Made by a program: the position numbers and the translations under genes. From NCBI GenBank assembly GCA_027405735.1, contig JAPEHQ010000001.1:3348001-3412000 (forward strand): a stretch of DNA of 64,000 bases. Direction: 5' to 3'. This document shows, piece after piece, positions 23,519 through 34,373 of the stretch. Source of the DNA: Mucor racemosus. Lineage: Eukaryota > Mucoromycota > Mucoromycetes > Mucorales > Mucoraceae. The notes beneath the pieces are model-generated. The model saw only the letters and a program-made list of their open reading frames with translations, did no database searches and was not told the DNA's origin. The number at the start of each line of letters is the position of its first letter. The stretch's first letter is position 1.

Positions 23519-24738
23519 CTTCATTCTTCAAAATTGGAGTATGCCTTCTTTCTATAACTAACCTCATAATAAACATTTTTTGGGATATACCTCAGAGACC
23601 ACAAAACATATATGAATTAGTCGCATTGTGCTAGATATTCCTGAATTCATATTATATCCCATGAAAGGCTCAAAAACACGTAAAATCCACTGCTTTTTCC
23701 TTGAAAACTGGGGTTCACTTTTCATCGCTGCTATACTTTTTTTTCACTAACTAACACCACAATAAAATTATACGCTAATGTACCTGAGATGTTCACCTTT
23801 AATTCAAAACCAAGTATCCGGAAATATCCTACTTTTTGCAGGTGGTATTAATTTTTCAGTGCTAAGGTTTCAGATTTTTTACGCGTATTTCACTGCTAAA
23901 AATCAAAGCGTTTAAGCCTTCATATCTCTGCGAAAAATTAAGTTATACTACCAACTTCCAATAATAAAACTTACTTTTTTTGATGTGCTCTATAACATAT
24001 TTAAGTATGAAACAATTCTGACCACTTTTATTTTTTTTTCATTTTTTTGACATTTATATAGTAGATTCCTAAAATATTCGCTAAATTGAGCAAAACTTTT
24101 TTTACATTCTTATCATCCATCTCATAAAGCTCTCTTAGACCCAATTTAGATTTTTTCAAAATATTGATTTTTCATGGAGATATCCTCAAAAATGTGTACA
24201 AAAAGATACTCTCGTTTCTAACCTCAATTTTTCCCTTATAAACCCTCGTCCCAAATTCTGAATTTGAAAAAATTTGGACAAAAATCTTGCTTTCTCTACG
24301 AAAAATGCCGCTAAAAGGTTAAATAATAGCTCGATCAATAGATAATTTTGCTACACATCATTGCAGTTACTCACATTTGAAACATGTTTATAAAAAGTGA
24401 TGTGTATCTTCAAAAAACCTCCAAAATTTCAATTGCATTTTACGCAAAATTTAATATGAAAAAATTGTTTGAAATTTATACAATAGATGCAGAATTCAAA
24501 ATTCTATAAAAAACGTTTAATAGGCTAGTTTAACTTACTTCGCAGTTAATGAGCTATTGAACGATTTTTTATTTTTCATCATTTTTTAATCGATTTGACA
24601 AATTGATTTTGGAACTCAGTTAGCGCAAAATTTAGGCTGTAATATGAATTATTATTTTGATTATCTCTATCAAAAATCAATGTTTTTTGCTGAAACAAAA
24701 ACAGGACAATATGTTTTAGCATGATCCATTTTACGAAT
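23519..24738 (+). repeat. Dispersed repeat family A, copy 3
   Basis: About 1,220 bp, full-length and collinear with copy 2 but more diverged. Landmarks: TTCAAAATTGGAGTATGCC at the start, GGAAATATCCTACTTTTTGC (23819), TCATGGAGATATCCTC (24171) and TTGCTGAAACAAAAACAGG near the end. No ORF. Confidence 0.78.
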
Positions 24739-25441
24739 ACCTAAAGCAATGTCTAGCTTACTTTTATGTGAAATATTCAGTAACAAATGGTTAATGAATG
24801 TCAGGCCTCCGCCTGAAAGCAAACGATCTTCTAGTGTTTGAGGGAATTATTTGAGCACACATTCGTTCACATAACAAATTTTTTTTTCTTTAATTACATT
24901 TGCTAGTAACTCAGGTACACATGAATGTTTTTTGTTTCGAAGTTGCTAATCCAAAAGTCTACTAAAAAAAGTATATAATTAATTCAGTCCCTGCTAGAAG
25001 TAATGAAATGTGGCAGGTTTGGCATCGAATTTTTAAATTTTGATGGCCTAGATATGATCAAAGCTTAGGTCAAATGATAATTAAATACTGAAGGTTGGCT
25101 TTAATAGGTTTAAGAAGCAATATCTTGTTCATACATGAAATATACAAATCTTTCATTGTTTCATCTATTTTTTGTTTACTTAAAATCTTTTATAATAAAG
25201 CTCGAATCATCAGAAATACATATATGCTTGCTGTCATATACAATTGCGATTTTGATGCATTATTTGCATGCAATCAAGTAATGCACATGCAACTAAACGT
25301 TAGGCACCATTGAGATTTCATTTCAATGTTTGAACGGTCACAGGAAGAAACCCTGCCCTGGGCATTGAGCCCGGCTAATTAAACGAAATAAAATAATCTA
25401 TTCCCTTGTTTTTCATTCTACAATCAATTATATTTATAAAG
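24739..25441. other. Intergenic, upstream of the MZM1-like gene
   Basis: About 700 bp between repeat A3 and the LYR-protein gene. A GC-richer patch near 25340-25375 contains a small GGGC/GCCC hairpin. No confident gene or RNA feature. Confidence 0.35.
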
Positions 25442-26101
25442 ATGTCCATGTCACCTTCAAAACAAGCAGCAATTCATGCATACAGAAATTTACTCAAGAC
25501 ACAAAAGCAAGTTTTCTCTGGTAAGCTTTTCATTATCTAATATCGAATTTTAAAAGCCATTGACATTATGTTCATTTATATAAAGCTGATTTAAAAGCAA
25601 TTGCTGGTATGTGAGTGAGGCTGATTATATATAATTGGAGGAGGAGGAGGAGGAAATGTGATTTAGGGTAGTTGTATACTGATTTATATACAAAAATAGC
25701 TGCTAGAAAAGAAACTTATTCTAGATTTATGCAATCTAAAGATGAAACAAATACCGATATTCTTGAAGAGGTAAAAAAAAAAAAAAAAAAAGAGAGAGAA
25801 AGAGGGACAAATGTTGTTTCAGTTACTGAAGTATGTCATTTAGAAATTACAATTAGCTGGACAAGTAGAAACTTTATTAAAAAAGAATGTTATTCAAGGT
25901 GTACCACAAGGAAATAACACATATAGTAAGATCTTTTCTTGATTTGTAACAGCATTTTTACTGATGAATATTTCATTAGAATTAAGAATTACAAAGGATA
26001 TTGAATTAGGTGATAATGATAGCATTAAAAATACCAAGAATATCAATCGTAAAAAGAGGGCACACAAGCATACTGGAGGATGTTGTGGTGGAAACCATTA
26101 A
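25442..26101 (+). CDS. MZM1: MZM1/LYRM7-type complex III assembly factor (LYR protein)
   Basis: Small mitochondrial matrix LYR-family chaperone. Mzm1 stabilises the Rieske iron-sulfur protein before its insertion into complex III. Five exons: 25442-25520, 25586-25606 (21-nt microexon), 25700-25770, 25844-25925 and 25980-26101, 124 residues. The LYR-type motif appears as AYRNLLK (Y-R spacing kept, the leucine displaced). Family features: KETYSRFMQ, VETLLKKNVIQG and LRITKDIELGDNDSIK. The C-terminus is rich in Lys, His, Cys and Gly (HKHTGGCCGGNH), a possible metal-binding tail not needed for the fold. Intron 3 starts with an A(18) run. Exon 4 begins at AAATTACAA to keep phase. The gene is too broken by introns to show as one ORF. 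Confidence 0.8.
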
Positions 26102-26231
26102 ATAAAATTTTGATTGTGATACACAACAACAACTTGAGGTGCCTTATTTTGGACTATATATAACAACAACAACAAGCAAAAATTCTTTTCTTTTTTCTTT
26201 TTTTTTTCTTTCTTTTTTACATATGAAATAG

Positions 26232-26858
26232 ATGAATAACGATAATAATATTAATAAACATGATAATGTACCAGATTGGTCTTTACAATTAACTGAACAA
26301 CTTATGTCACCACCAAATGAGAACAACAAACCATATATATCAAACTTGCCTCCTTCTGCTATTATAGTCCATCAAACACCAAAAGATGAACAATTTGAAA
26401 ACTATATTGATCGACAATTTACATCTAATGATGCTAAATTATTAAAAAACAGATTATCTGAAGCTACAACACTTCGAAATTCATCCACTATACCCGCCAA
26501 TTATTGGAAAGAAAACAAAGACATGGAGAAATCGATACCCTCTCAAGAAGAAGCAATGCCATCTTCAACACCAGCACATGTTCAAGATGATCAACAGAGC
26601 GAAGCCAATATTTGGTGGGTTACTAAAAATGATCAAGATGGATTTTATTCTATTTGTGGTTTATTATTTCTATTTGGTTTTATATTTCCTCCTTTTTGGT
26701 GGATTGGATCAATTTGGCCAAAACATGTCCGAGAAAAAGGTGGTAAAATGGCAGATAGATGGCAAAAATTAAACCGAATCATGTCTATAGGATTCAGTTC
26801 AATTTTAATTATTCTGATTATTGTATTCGTTATATTATATGCCACAGATGTTTATTGA
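26232..26858 (+). CDS. Uncharacterised protein with two C-terminal membrane helices
   Basis: Intronless, 208 residues, function not recognised. The first about 130 residues are polar and low in order (Asn/Gln/Ser-rich). The C-terminal third has helix 1, ICGLLFLFGFIFPPFWWIG, a basic loop (WPKHVREKGGKMADRWQKLN), then helix 2, SIGFSSILIILIIVFVILYA, ending four residues later. The arrangement suggests a hairpin-type insertion with both ends on the cytosolic side. The PPFWWIGS sequence recurs in fungal membrane proteins of unknown role, from general impression, not a search. The stop lies 63 bp from the stop of the converging CBM48 gene, so 3' UTRs probably overlap. Confidence 0.7.
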   Translation: MNNDNNINKHDNVPDWSLQLTEQLMSPPNENNKPYISNLPPSAIIVHQTPKDEQFENYIDRQFTSNDAKLLKNRLSEATTLRNSSTIPANYWKENKDMEKSIPSQEEAMPSSTPAHVQDDQQSEANIWWVTKNDQDGFYSICGLLFLFGFIFPPFWWIGSIWPKHVREKGGKMADRWQKLNRIMSIGFSSILIILIIVFVILYATDVY

Positions 26859-26921
26859 AAAAGGGCGGTAGTGATTTTATTACAATATTAAAAAAAAAAA
26901 AAAACAATAATAAATCATTAT

Positions 26922-28013
26922 TTATTCGTTTACCAAGGTAGTAGCAAGATGTTTCTCCTTTTTATACACAACATTGTTGATGTTGCCTCCTATGTATATA
27001 AGTTTTTAAGTTCACAGTGTCACTAATTAACAATTACTAAATACACTTACGCCAATCAGTTCGATGTGGTAAATCACTGGCATAACGCCATTCTCCATCC
27101 ACAATAAACTTAAATTCGATATCTTTACTCAAATCCATTGGAATATCAACAACGTGACAATCTGATTTTTCGGTATCTTTAACCATATCAACCGATACTG
27201 TAATAAATCATGTGGTTTTTTTCCTTGAGTATATGTTAAAATACACACACATGTGGATCATCCGCTTACCTGACCAGTTATCAAACTCGCCAGTTACTTG
27301 TACCTTTTTACCGCCATGATTCCAGTAAATCTATCAGAGAGTTAATACTAAAGAAGTAGGTAATAGTAAATGTACATTTTTACCTTGACATTTGTAGTCT
27401 TGCTCATAGTCATTGCATGATAATATTTTGAAGGGGTAGATGAAGATCTCATAATTTGAGATGAAGCAGGTGTTGAGTTATCAGTATCAGTTGAGGAAGC
27501 GATGCTACTTGAAGACAATGTTCGTTGCAAATGTGTTGTTTCCTCTTCCACTTCTTCTTCTTCTTCTTCTTCTTCTTTTTCAAAGTCATCAAGAGATTCT
27601 TCTTCTTCTTCTTCTTCTTCTTGGATAGATTCATCTTCGAGAGATTTATCAATTGATACATCAATTTCTGGCTTTGGTATAATTTCTCTTGATTTCTTGA
27701 TAGAAAGAGATGAAGTCGATGCAGATGATAAGGAAGAAGATGATGATCTCTTCTTGATTTTCTTTGCAACACCAAATACATTCAAGATGGATAACCAAGT
27801 CGACAATTCTTCATCTTGATCCTCATTATTACATTCAGTTACTTCCAACTCCTCCTCGGTAGATGCAGATTCATGAATAATATCATATCTGTATTCATCT
27901 TCATCTGTTGTGATACCTTCATCACTGCTAGTATTATTTTTTACAGAAGAAGATGAAGATGATGGATTACCTCCAGCATTTGTATTTATTGGAAGTGCAA
28001 GCCAATCACGCAT
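26922..28013 (-). CDS. CBM48 (AMPK-beta glycogen-binding-like) domain protein
   Basis: Exons 27384-28013, 27270-27330, 27051-27197 and 26922-26989, 301 residues. The C-terminal about 85 residues form an AMPK1_CBM/E-set domain assembled across four exons: KIYWNHGGKKVQVTGEFDNW, then DLSKDIEFKFIVDGEWRYA, then DLPHRTDWRGNINNVV. Tryptophan and lysine positions used for alpha-glucan contact in AMPK-beta have counterparts (YWNH, FDNW, FKFIVDGEWRY). The N-terminal 200 residues are Ser-rich and strongly acidic (runs of Glu coded by GAA/GAG trinucleotide repeats at 27550-27630) and probably disordered. There is no SNF1-beta ASC domain, so it is nearer Crp1/Mdg1-like proteins than a true AMPK subunit. 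ATG 28013 (MRDWLALPI) is preferred to 28079. Confidence 0.82.
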
Positions 28014-28902
28014 TGTAAATCTTAGGATTTGTAAAAGAAAGAAACGAAATGAAAATGAGAGAAAAGTGGACGAGATCATGATTTTTTTTTTTTATTTGTG
28101 TTTCCACCCCCAACAAATTATACAGTGATGATGATTATGATGATAATGATGATGATGAGATAAGAGCAAAATAAGAAAAAAAAAAAGGATTATTTGGTCT
28201 TTTTTATATCAAACGAACAAATTCATCTCCTTAATCCCCTTTTGTACAACTATTTGAACATTTTATTCATATCGTTTCAACATCCAATCAGACCTTATAT
28301 ACTGTTGTTTATATTTATGTATTTGATCATGTAAATTCATGATTATATGGGAAAAAAAAACGAACAAAACACATCATCTTTGTGTTCATTTTAATGTTGC
28401 GCCTGCTTGTGGTAATGTTAGTATAAAGTATTTTTACTCTAAAACAACTAAATTGACAATATTCGAGATGAGTTTTTCCTTGTAACAACCTGTCATTTAG
28501 TTGCTAACTTTCTTTTTTCATTTTTCATATATGCATGCATATGCAAAACAGTGCACATTTGCAAACAAATCAGTTTCAACACACAAAATTGAATTAATTC
28601 GTTTGCGAACAATTCAAATGATTTAATCTAGCACAGACATCATATTTTCTATTGATAAAAGTATATAAATAATATGGTTGTGAAATTAAAAAAAAGGATC
28701 TCCCCCTTTGTTTTTTCTCATTCTCTTTTTGCCACTTTCGCCAAATTACCTCGCTGTTACATGTAATTCGTAGATTTACGTTTTTCAGCGTAATGCTTAC
28801 GAGGACGCTGTGATTAAACTAGCGAGAACCCCGCATTGTTGTATTTATAATCTCAACGTTTCTCAACTTCTTTTTTCGTTTTTCTGTATAAATATAAAGA
28901 AA
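28014..28902. promoter_or_regulatory. Divergent intergenic region (CBM48 / persulfide dioxygenase)
   Basis: About 890 bp between two head-to-head genes. Contains a GAT-rich trinucleotide tract (28126-28160), an ATGCATGCAT block (28531-28542) and a TATAAATATAAA word (28887-28898) immediately before the dioxygenase ATG. Transcription factor sites are not assigned. Confidence 0.4.
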
Positions 28903-30528
28903 ATGATGCTTCGATTAATTATAAAAAGAAACTTGATAAACAAAAGATTTTATTCTACAAACAGCATGTCAGCTACAGCAAGACAGGTTACTGCAAATCA
29001 ATTATCAACTTGGCTTGCTACTCAAGAATCCAAGCCTCATAATGATCTTATTGTTGTTGATGTTCGAGAAAGAAATGAAATTGAAAAACATGGCAAGATT
29101 AAAGGTTCATTAAATGTACCATTTGCACTTGATTCGACCATGTTTTCTGCTGGTTTGTCAGATTTAAACAAGCATGGAAAAGTAATGTATACAAATATTA
29201 TGATTGATATATTTACTAAATATTATGACAGATTGTATTTCAATGCATGTCCGGACGTCGTAGTGACGAAGCTGCTATCATTGCTCAAAAACTTGGCTTT
29301 GAAGATGTTTATAGTTTACAAGGAGGACTCAAAGAGTGGAAGGGTCCAATTCAACCTTTTATGAATAACCATTCACCCTGGGTACATACAATATTTGATA
29401 CCGAGACGGAAACAGCACAATATGTGGTAACGGATTTAGGTAACACAAAATGTTTAAAAACGTACGATATTTCAATACAGTTAACGTTGACATGATTTTT
29501 TATAGAATCTAAAGAAGCATTCATAGTAGATCCTGTATTAAATTATGATCCGTTTTCATCCATTGTTCACCCTTTATTGGCGAAAACATTGATTCAATTT
29601 ATAGAAAAGTATCAATTGAATGTTTCAAAAATTATTGACACCCATGTTCATGCTGTAAAATATTAAGCAAGACAAGAACCAATTATATAATTTACTCAAC
29701 CCTCCGTTTTTTTAGGATCATTTAACTGCTGCTCATTATTTAAAGAATGAATTACATTCAAAACCTGAATTCTGGATTGGTAAAGATGTAACACAAGTTC
29801 AGCAAGTATTTGGCGAGAAATATAATTTGACTCATAACGAATTAAACCCTACCGGCGAACAATTTGATAAATTGGTTTCTGAGGGCTTACAATGGACATT
29901 GGGTAAAGATATTCAATGTAGTGTCTTGGCTACACCAGGTCATACGCCTGCATGCATGTCGTATCGAATTGGTGATGCTGCATTTGTGGGTGATACTTTA
30001 TTTATGGTATGATGAATATATAAAATGTTTTAATTGCGTGAATGGAATTTATCTAAACTTTAATTATGTGTATACATATAGCCAGATATAGGAACTGCTC
30101 GTTGTGATTTCCCAGGTGGTAGTGCTGAAAAAATGTATCATAGCATTCATAAAATGTATGATAGTTGGCCTGATGATACAAGAATTTATGTTGGCCATGA
30201 TTACCCACCTTCAGACCGTCCAGTAAGTTTTATATATTATGATCCATCACTTTTCTTATTAGAATAAACATTTTCATAGTATCGTGTGGTTGCTAGCCTT
30301 GAAAAACACAAGAAATTCAACAAAATGATTAATGAATCCGTCCCTTTGGAAGAATATAAAAAGCTGCGTCAAGAAAGAGATTCTAAATTAAAGGCTCCAA
30401 GATATATTCATCCTTCTATCCAAACCAATTTACGAGGCGGTATCTTACCCACACCCGAATTATCAGTACATGATAAACAAACATTACAGCAATTCTTTAA
30501 AATTCCTATAAGATGGACCGCTTCATAA
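28903..30528 (+). CDS. Rhodanese-persulfide dioxygenase fusion (ETHE1-like), mitochondrial
   Basis: Probable two-domain sulfide-oxidation enzyme. Exons 28903-29181, 29232-29439, 29506-29654, 29716-30006, 30082-30222 and 30280-30528, 438 residues. The N-terminus (MMLRLIIKRNLINKRFYS) is a good mitochondrial presequence. Residues about 25-145 are a rhodanese domain with IVVDVRERNE and active-site loop CMSGRRSDEA (Cys created just after an intron). Residues about 160-400 are an ETHE1-type metallo-beta-lactamase fold: metal ligands HVHADH (spanning an intron), TPGHTPACM, FVGDTLF and YVGHDY. ETHE1 oxidises glutathione persulfide to sulfite, and rhodanese moves sulfane sulfur to or from thiols. Domain order is rhodanese first, opposite to the better-known bacterial dioxygenase-rhodanese fusions. 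Confidence 0.9.
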
Positions 30529-31335
30529 AAAAATAAACATTATATTTTTTACAAATTACTTTTCCAACTCTCCATCATTATCCATAAAAAAAAAAAAAAC
30601 TTCAAATTGTTCCAGAAACCTGTAAAGTATATGTGGATTGAGTCTGCCTTGGCTTTTACTTGATCCGCCTTAATAATTACCTATAAAATATCTGTGATTT
30701 GAGGGGTTGAGAAGGATACCGATTGGTTGATATGGACGAATGAATGCTTCTTTTTTTAGTTACAGCTACCTAATCATATACTACCAAACAAAACGCTTTT
30801 TTATTTTACTTTTGGCTAAAAGAGCCAAAAAAGTGAAATAAAAATAATGAAAAAACCTGGCTCTTTGTGCTCAAACGGTTTTTTATTATTTTTTTTTTTG
30901 ATTTTTCTTTTTCTTTCTGTTTTATTTTTGATTTCCTTGCTTCATTTTTCAATCTATTTTTTTATCAATGCCATCATTCGACGTAAAATTATAGTATTTA
31001 CCTATAAACCCTAACAAGCTTTGTAGATTCATATAATAAGTTGTTGAGAAATATACGAAAAAGAGAAGTATTTTTTCTAAAATTATCAATCAAATTATCG
31101 GAGTTTAAATACGGGTTTATTATGACAAAAATATACCGATAGACCTCTAAGCAATCCTTTCAAAAGTACAGCAATATGTACTTGATAAAACAAAAAAAAA
31201 AATAGAGGAATTAACTATGCGCGCGGTGTAATAGGTTAGTTATGTCAAATGCCAAATAGCATTGCCTATAAGCCAAAATAAAACACTTTAAATTCTTTCC
31301 TATGATAAGTTGAGATCAGAAACATTTTAGAAGAA
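30529..31335. other. Intergenic spacer
   Basis: About 800 bp, AT-rich with poly-T and poly-A tracts. Includes the hairpin at 30797-30845. No gene recognised. Confidence 0.35.
30797..30845. repeat. Imperfect inverted repeat (hairpin)
   Basis: Arms TTTTATTTTACTTTTGGCT and AGCCAAAAAAGTGAAATAAA flank a short AAAAG loop, an about 20-bp stem with a few mismatches. It lies 270 bp past the dioxygenase stop. It could be a small MITE remnant or chance in AT-rich DNA. Confidence 0.4.
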
Positions 31336-31539
31336 ATGTTGTATTTCAGGGCTACCACAAGTTGCAAAAAGGTACAAAGAAGAAGAGCTTATACAACAAC
31401 AGCTTTAATAGCATTGCCTTTACTTCAATTGGCAATATATTTTATCGATATTAATCCATATATACCAAAGTATTCTAGTTTTAAAATTGAAAAAAATGAA
31501 AAATCAGCAGTGAGAGGTATTTCTCCATCAAGAAACTGA
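31336..31539 (+). CDS. Possible small mitochondrial membrane protein
   Basis: A 67-residue ORF, not recognised. It reads as a basic, acid-free leader (MLYFRATTSCKKVQRRRAYT), one hydrophobic helix (ALIALPLLQLAIYFIDI), and a short polar C-terminus. Composition resembles small inner-membrane proteins with a cleavable presequence. The ORF is short and a splice donor-like GGTATT occurs near the 3' end, so the true C-terminus could differ or the ORF could be chance. Confidence 0.35.
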   Translation: MLYFRATTSCKKVQRRRAYTTTALIALPLLQLAIYFIDINPYIPKYSSFKIEKNEKSAVRGISPSRN

Positions 31540-31799
31540 TTGTGAATATAATTGCCGTGATCGATCTCATTACCATCAACAGCAATAAATGCAATATAAG
31601 ATAATCCCCTATTTATTTATTTTTCTTAGCTGTAATCAGATGCATAAATTGCCAACATTTTTCCCTTGAAGCAGGATCAATGATTGGTGATCAGAAAATA
31701 AAAATTGCCTGAAAAAGCTATAATTTTCGTGTAGAAAAAAAGAATTTTCATTTGGATTTTCCTCATTCTTTTTCTTTATATTAACATTTCATATTAACA

Positions 31800-32412
31800 A
31801 TGCCTAATACCGAGACCAAAACCAAATCAAAAAAGTTGGCAGAACATCCTACTGTAAGTTTATAACGGTTTGTTGATGTATATTAGCTAATTACTTTACC
31901 AAAATGTAGTATGAAAATATGATTATTGGTAATTAGAATGGTATAGTTTACAATAAAATGTATATTAAGTATATATCTATATTTTAGCTGCTGTATCTAA
32001 TCTAAAGGAACGTAAGGGTAGCTCTCGTCCTGCCATCAAAAAGTACGTTCTTGCCAACTATAAAGTTGCACCAGGAGCTCATTTCGATTCACAAATTTCT
32101 GGAGCAATCAGACGTGGCGTTGCAAAGGATGTCTTTTCACTTCCAAAAGGTAAATTAATAGGAGTAAGGTATACATAATAAAGGAGGCTTAATTAATTAT
32201 TTGGGCAAATAAAAGGTTTATCTGGTACAATCAAACTCGTTAAACCTGAAAAGAAGGTAAAGAGTGTTACTTCTGAAAAGAAGACAGATGCCAAGAAGGA
32301 AACCTCTGAAAAGAAGGCATCTACTACCAAAAAAGCCGAATCTGTGAAAAAGACAACTAAATCACCTGCTAAGAAAGTGGTAAAGAAGAAGGCAGCTGCT
32401 ACCAAGGCCTAA
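31800..32412 (+). CDS. Linker histone H1
   Basis: Binds linker DNA between nucleosomes. Four exons: 31800-31853, 31910-31928 (19-nt microexon), 31988-32149 and 32216-32412, 143 residues. The globular winged-helix domain starts HPTYENMIIAAVSNLKERKG, continues SSRPAIKKYVLANYKV and ends GVAKDVFSLPKGLSGTIKL, all diagnostic of H1/H5. The tail (about 55 residues) is Lys/Ala/Ser/Thr-rich with a PAKK motif (SPAKKVVKKKAAATKA). The microexon codes for the YENMII turn and is needed to restore the canonical domain. Confidence 0.93.
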
Positions 32413-32682
32413 GCAAGCGTAGCCTCTTGCTAGTTAATTTGATATTTTTTATTTTGGGATTTACAATATATATTTACAAATAAATAAGCGCGTTTACGAT
32501 AATTAATTTGAAGTTATATTGATGCATTGATTAAATCGAGGCATTTTATTAAAACTATAGCTTTTTAGATTGAAGGCGTTTTACACACCCGTTTTCAATT
32601 GGCAGTACAACCTGAATTTAAATAAAGGATTTAAAGCAAACAGTACAAAAGCAAAAGCAGAAATACGATATTTCAATAAATT

Positions 32683-33536
32683 ATGAACGAAATTGTGTAC
32701 AAGGAAGCTCGCGATTTTCTAGATCCAATCTACAATAATGCTTTGTTATTGAATGATCGTCCATTTATTACTTTAACATTTGCTCAAAGTTTGGATGGAA
32801 AGATAGCCAAACAAGGGCAACAAATTCTTATCAGTGGAAAAGAAAGTATGGCCATGACACATCGCTTGCGTATACTTCATGATGGCATTTTAGTTGGTAT
32901 TGGTACTGCATTAGTAGATGATCCTCAACTTAACGGTAAAGTTATCAATTTATTTGATTTATCAAATGTATTCACGCATCTTTTTATAAGCTCGTTATTT
33001 GTCAGCATCAGAAATTACAACCAAACAGCCACAACCAATTGTATTGGATCCATCATTGAAATTATCATCAAATTGTAAGCTTGTTAAGAATTATTTGAAT
33101 GGTGTAGGTCAACAGCCATGGTTGATTGCTTCTGAAAAGGATTATATTGAAAAAATTGACAAGAGATCAGAATTGGAAAATGCAGGCGTAAAAATTATTC
33201 CCATCAAGGGATCTGAGAATGGTTAGTATTTTGGAGTACACAGCCTCAATAGTAAAGCATTGCATTAATATAAAATCTCAAGGTCGTTTGCCATTAAAGG
33301 ATGTATTTAAAGTACTTAAAATCAACGGTATACATAAACTTATGGTAGAAGGTGGTTCGCGAATCATTCAATCTTGTCTAAAAGATGAATGGGATCAACT
33401 TATTATAACTACAGGTCCAATGTTTATAGGATCCGATGGAGTTCCAGCTATAAAAGATAACACTGGAATGCCAACATTGAATAATATAAAATATCAAATT
33501 ATGGGTAAAGATAGTGTTATGGCAGCAACCAAATAA
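32683..33536 (+). CDS. RIB7: 2,5-diamino-6-ribosylamino-pyrimidinone 5'-phosphate reductase (RIB7)
   Basis: Second step of fungal riboflavin synthesis: reduces the ribosyl side chain to ribityl with NADPH. Exons 32683-32935, 32991-33221 and 33283-33536, 245 residues. Family blocks: RPFITLTFAQSLDGKIA, the H-x-LR segment (THRLRILHDGILVGIGTALV), DDPQLNARYL (spanning intron 1), and KLMVEGGSRIIQSCL. The acceptor at 32989-32990 was chosen over one 22 nt downstream because it yields LNARYL. The gene converges on ribose-5-phosphate isomerase with 6 bp between stop codons. Ribulose 5-phosphate, the isomerase's partner sugar, is the other precursor of riboflavin, though the adjacency may be coincidental. 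Confidence 0.93.
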
Positions 33537-33542
33537 ATTTAT

Positions 33543-34373
33543 TTATTTCTTTAATACATTGACACTTCCATCTTGTTCACCAAAATAAGCCATGACAGCC
33601 ATTTGACAAAAGAGACCGACTTCATATACACCAGTTAGTAACTTAATTTCTTTTAATAAACTAGCTGGATCCTCCAACTGACCAAAATCAGCATCAACGA
33701 CAAAGTTACCGTTATCTGTTACTACTGGGCCTGCCTTTTTAACAGCCATACGAAGATTTACATTTTTAGGTTTGATAGATAAACCATTTTCAATCTTTTT
33801 CATAACAGTTCTATAACATAGAGGCACAACTTCAATAGGAACACCTTGATTCCATTGTGTGCCTAATCTTTTTGATTCTTTACGATAATCTAGTGATATC
33901 GAAATGAGTCTTTTTTTTTTTTACATGATCCGCTTTCTCTATTTAAATACCTGCAACAAGAATAAACTTCTTAGCTGCTTCAGCAACAAGTTTTTCTTGG
34001 AATTGACATGCACCGCCTCCCTTGATTGCGTTTAATTGATCATCCACTTCATCAGCCCCATCAATAGTTACATCAATCACGTCATTTCTATATTTTAACA
34101 AGGTCAATGATAAGAAACTTTCGAGTTGTTTATACTTTACTGTTCAATGGATCCTAATTTCAATCCGTTCTCCAGAATTAATAGTTTACTTTGGAAACTG
34201 GTAGGTACATAAGTAATGCTCTTTAATTCAGGCTTTTGGAGAATTCTTTCAATGACATATACGACAGTGGAACCAGAACCAATACCAACAACTTGATTTT
34301 CGGGAAAAATATGCTCATCAACTGCTCTGTAAGCAGCTAATCTTTTGCCATTTTCAATGAGTTCATTAGACAT
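33543..34373 (-). CDS. RKI1: Ribose-5-phosphate isomerase A
   Basis: Interconverts ribose 5-phosphate and ribulose 5-phosphate in the non-oxidative pentose phosphate pathway, cytosol. Exons 34141-34373, 33951-34087 and 33543-33889, 238 residues. Motifs: phosphate/sugar loop [17 protein letters not shown], catalytic [26 protein letters not shown] (catalytic lysine context KGGG) and a conserved C-terminal DADFG. Length agrees with eukaryotic RpiA. The acceptor for exon 3 is the CTAG at 33890-33893, leaving [12 protein letters not shown] second AG in a poly-A stretch upstream would break the frame. Confidence 0.94.
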
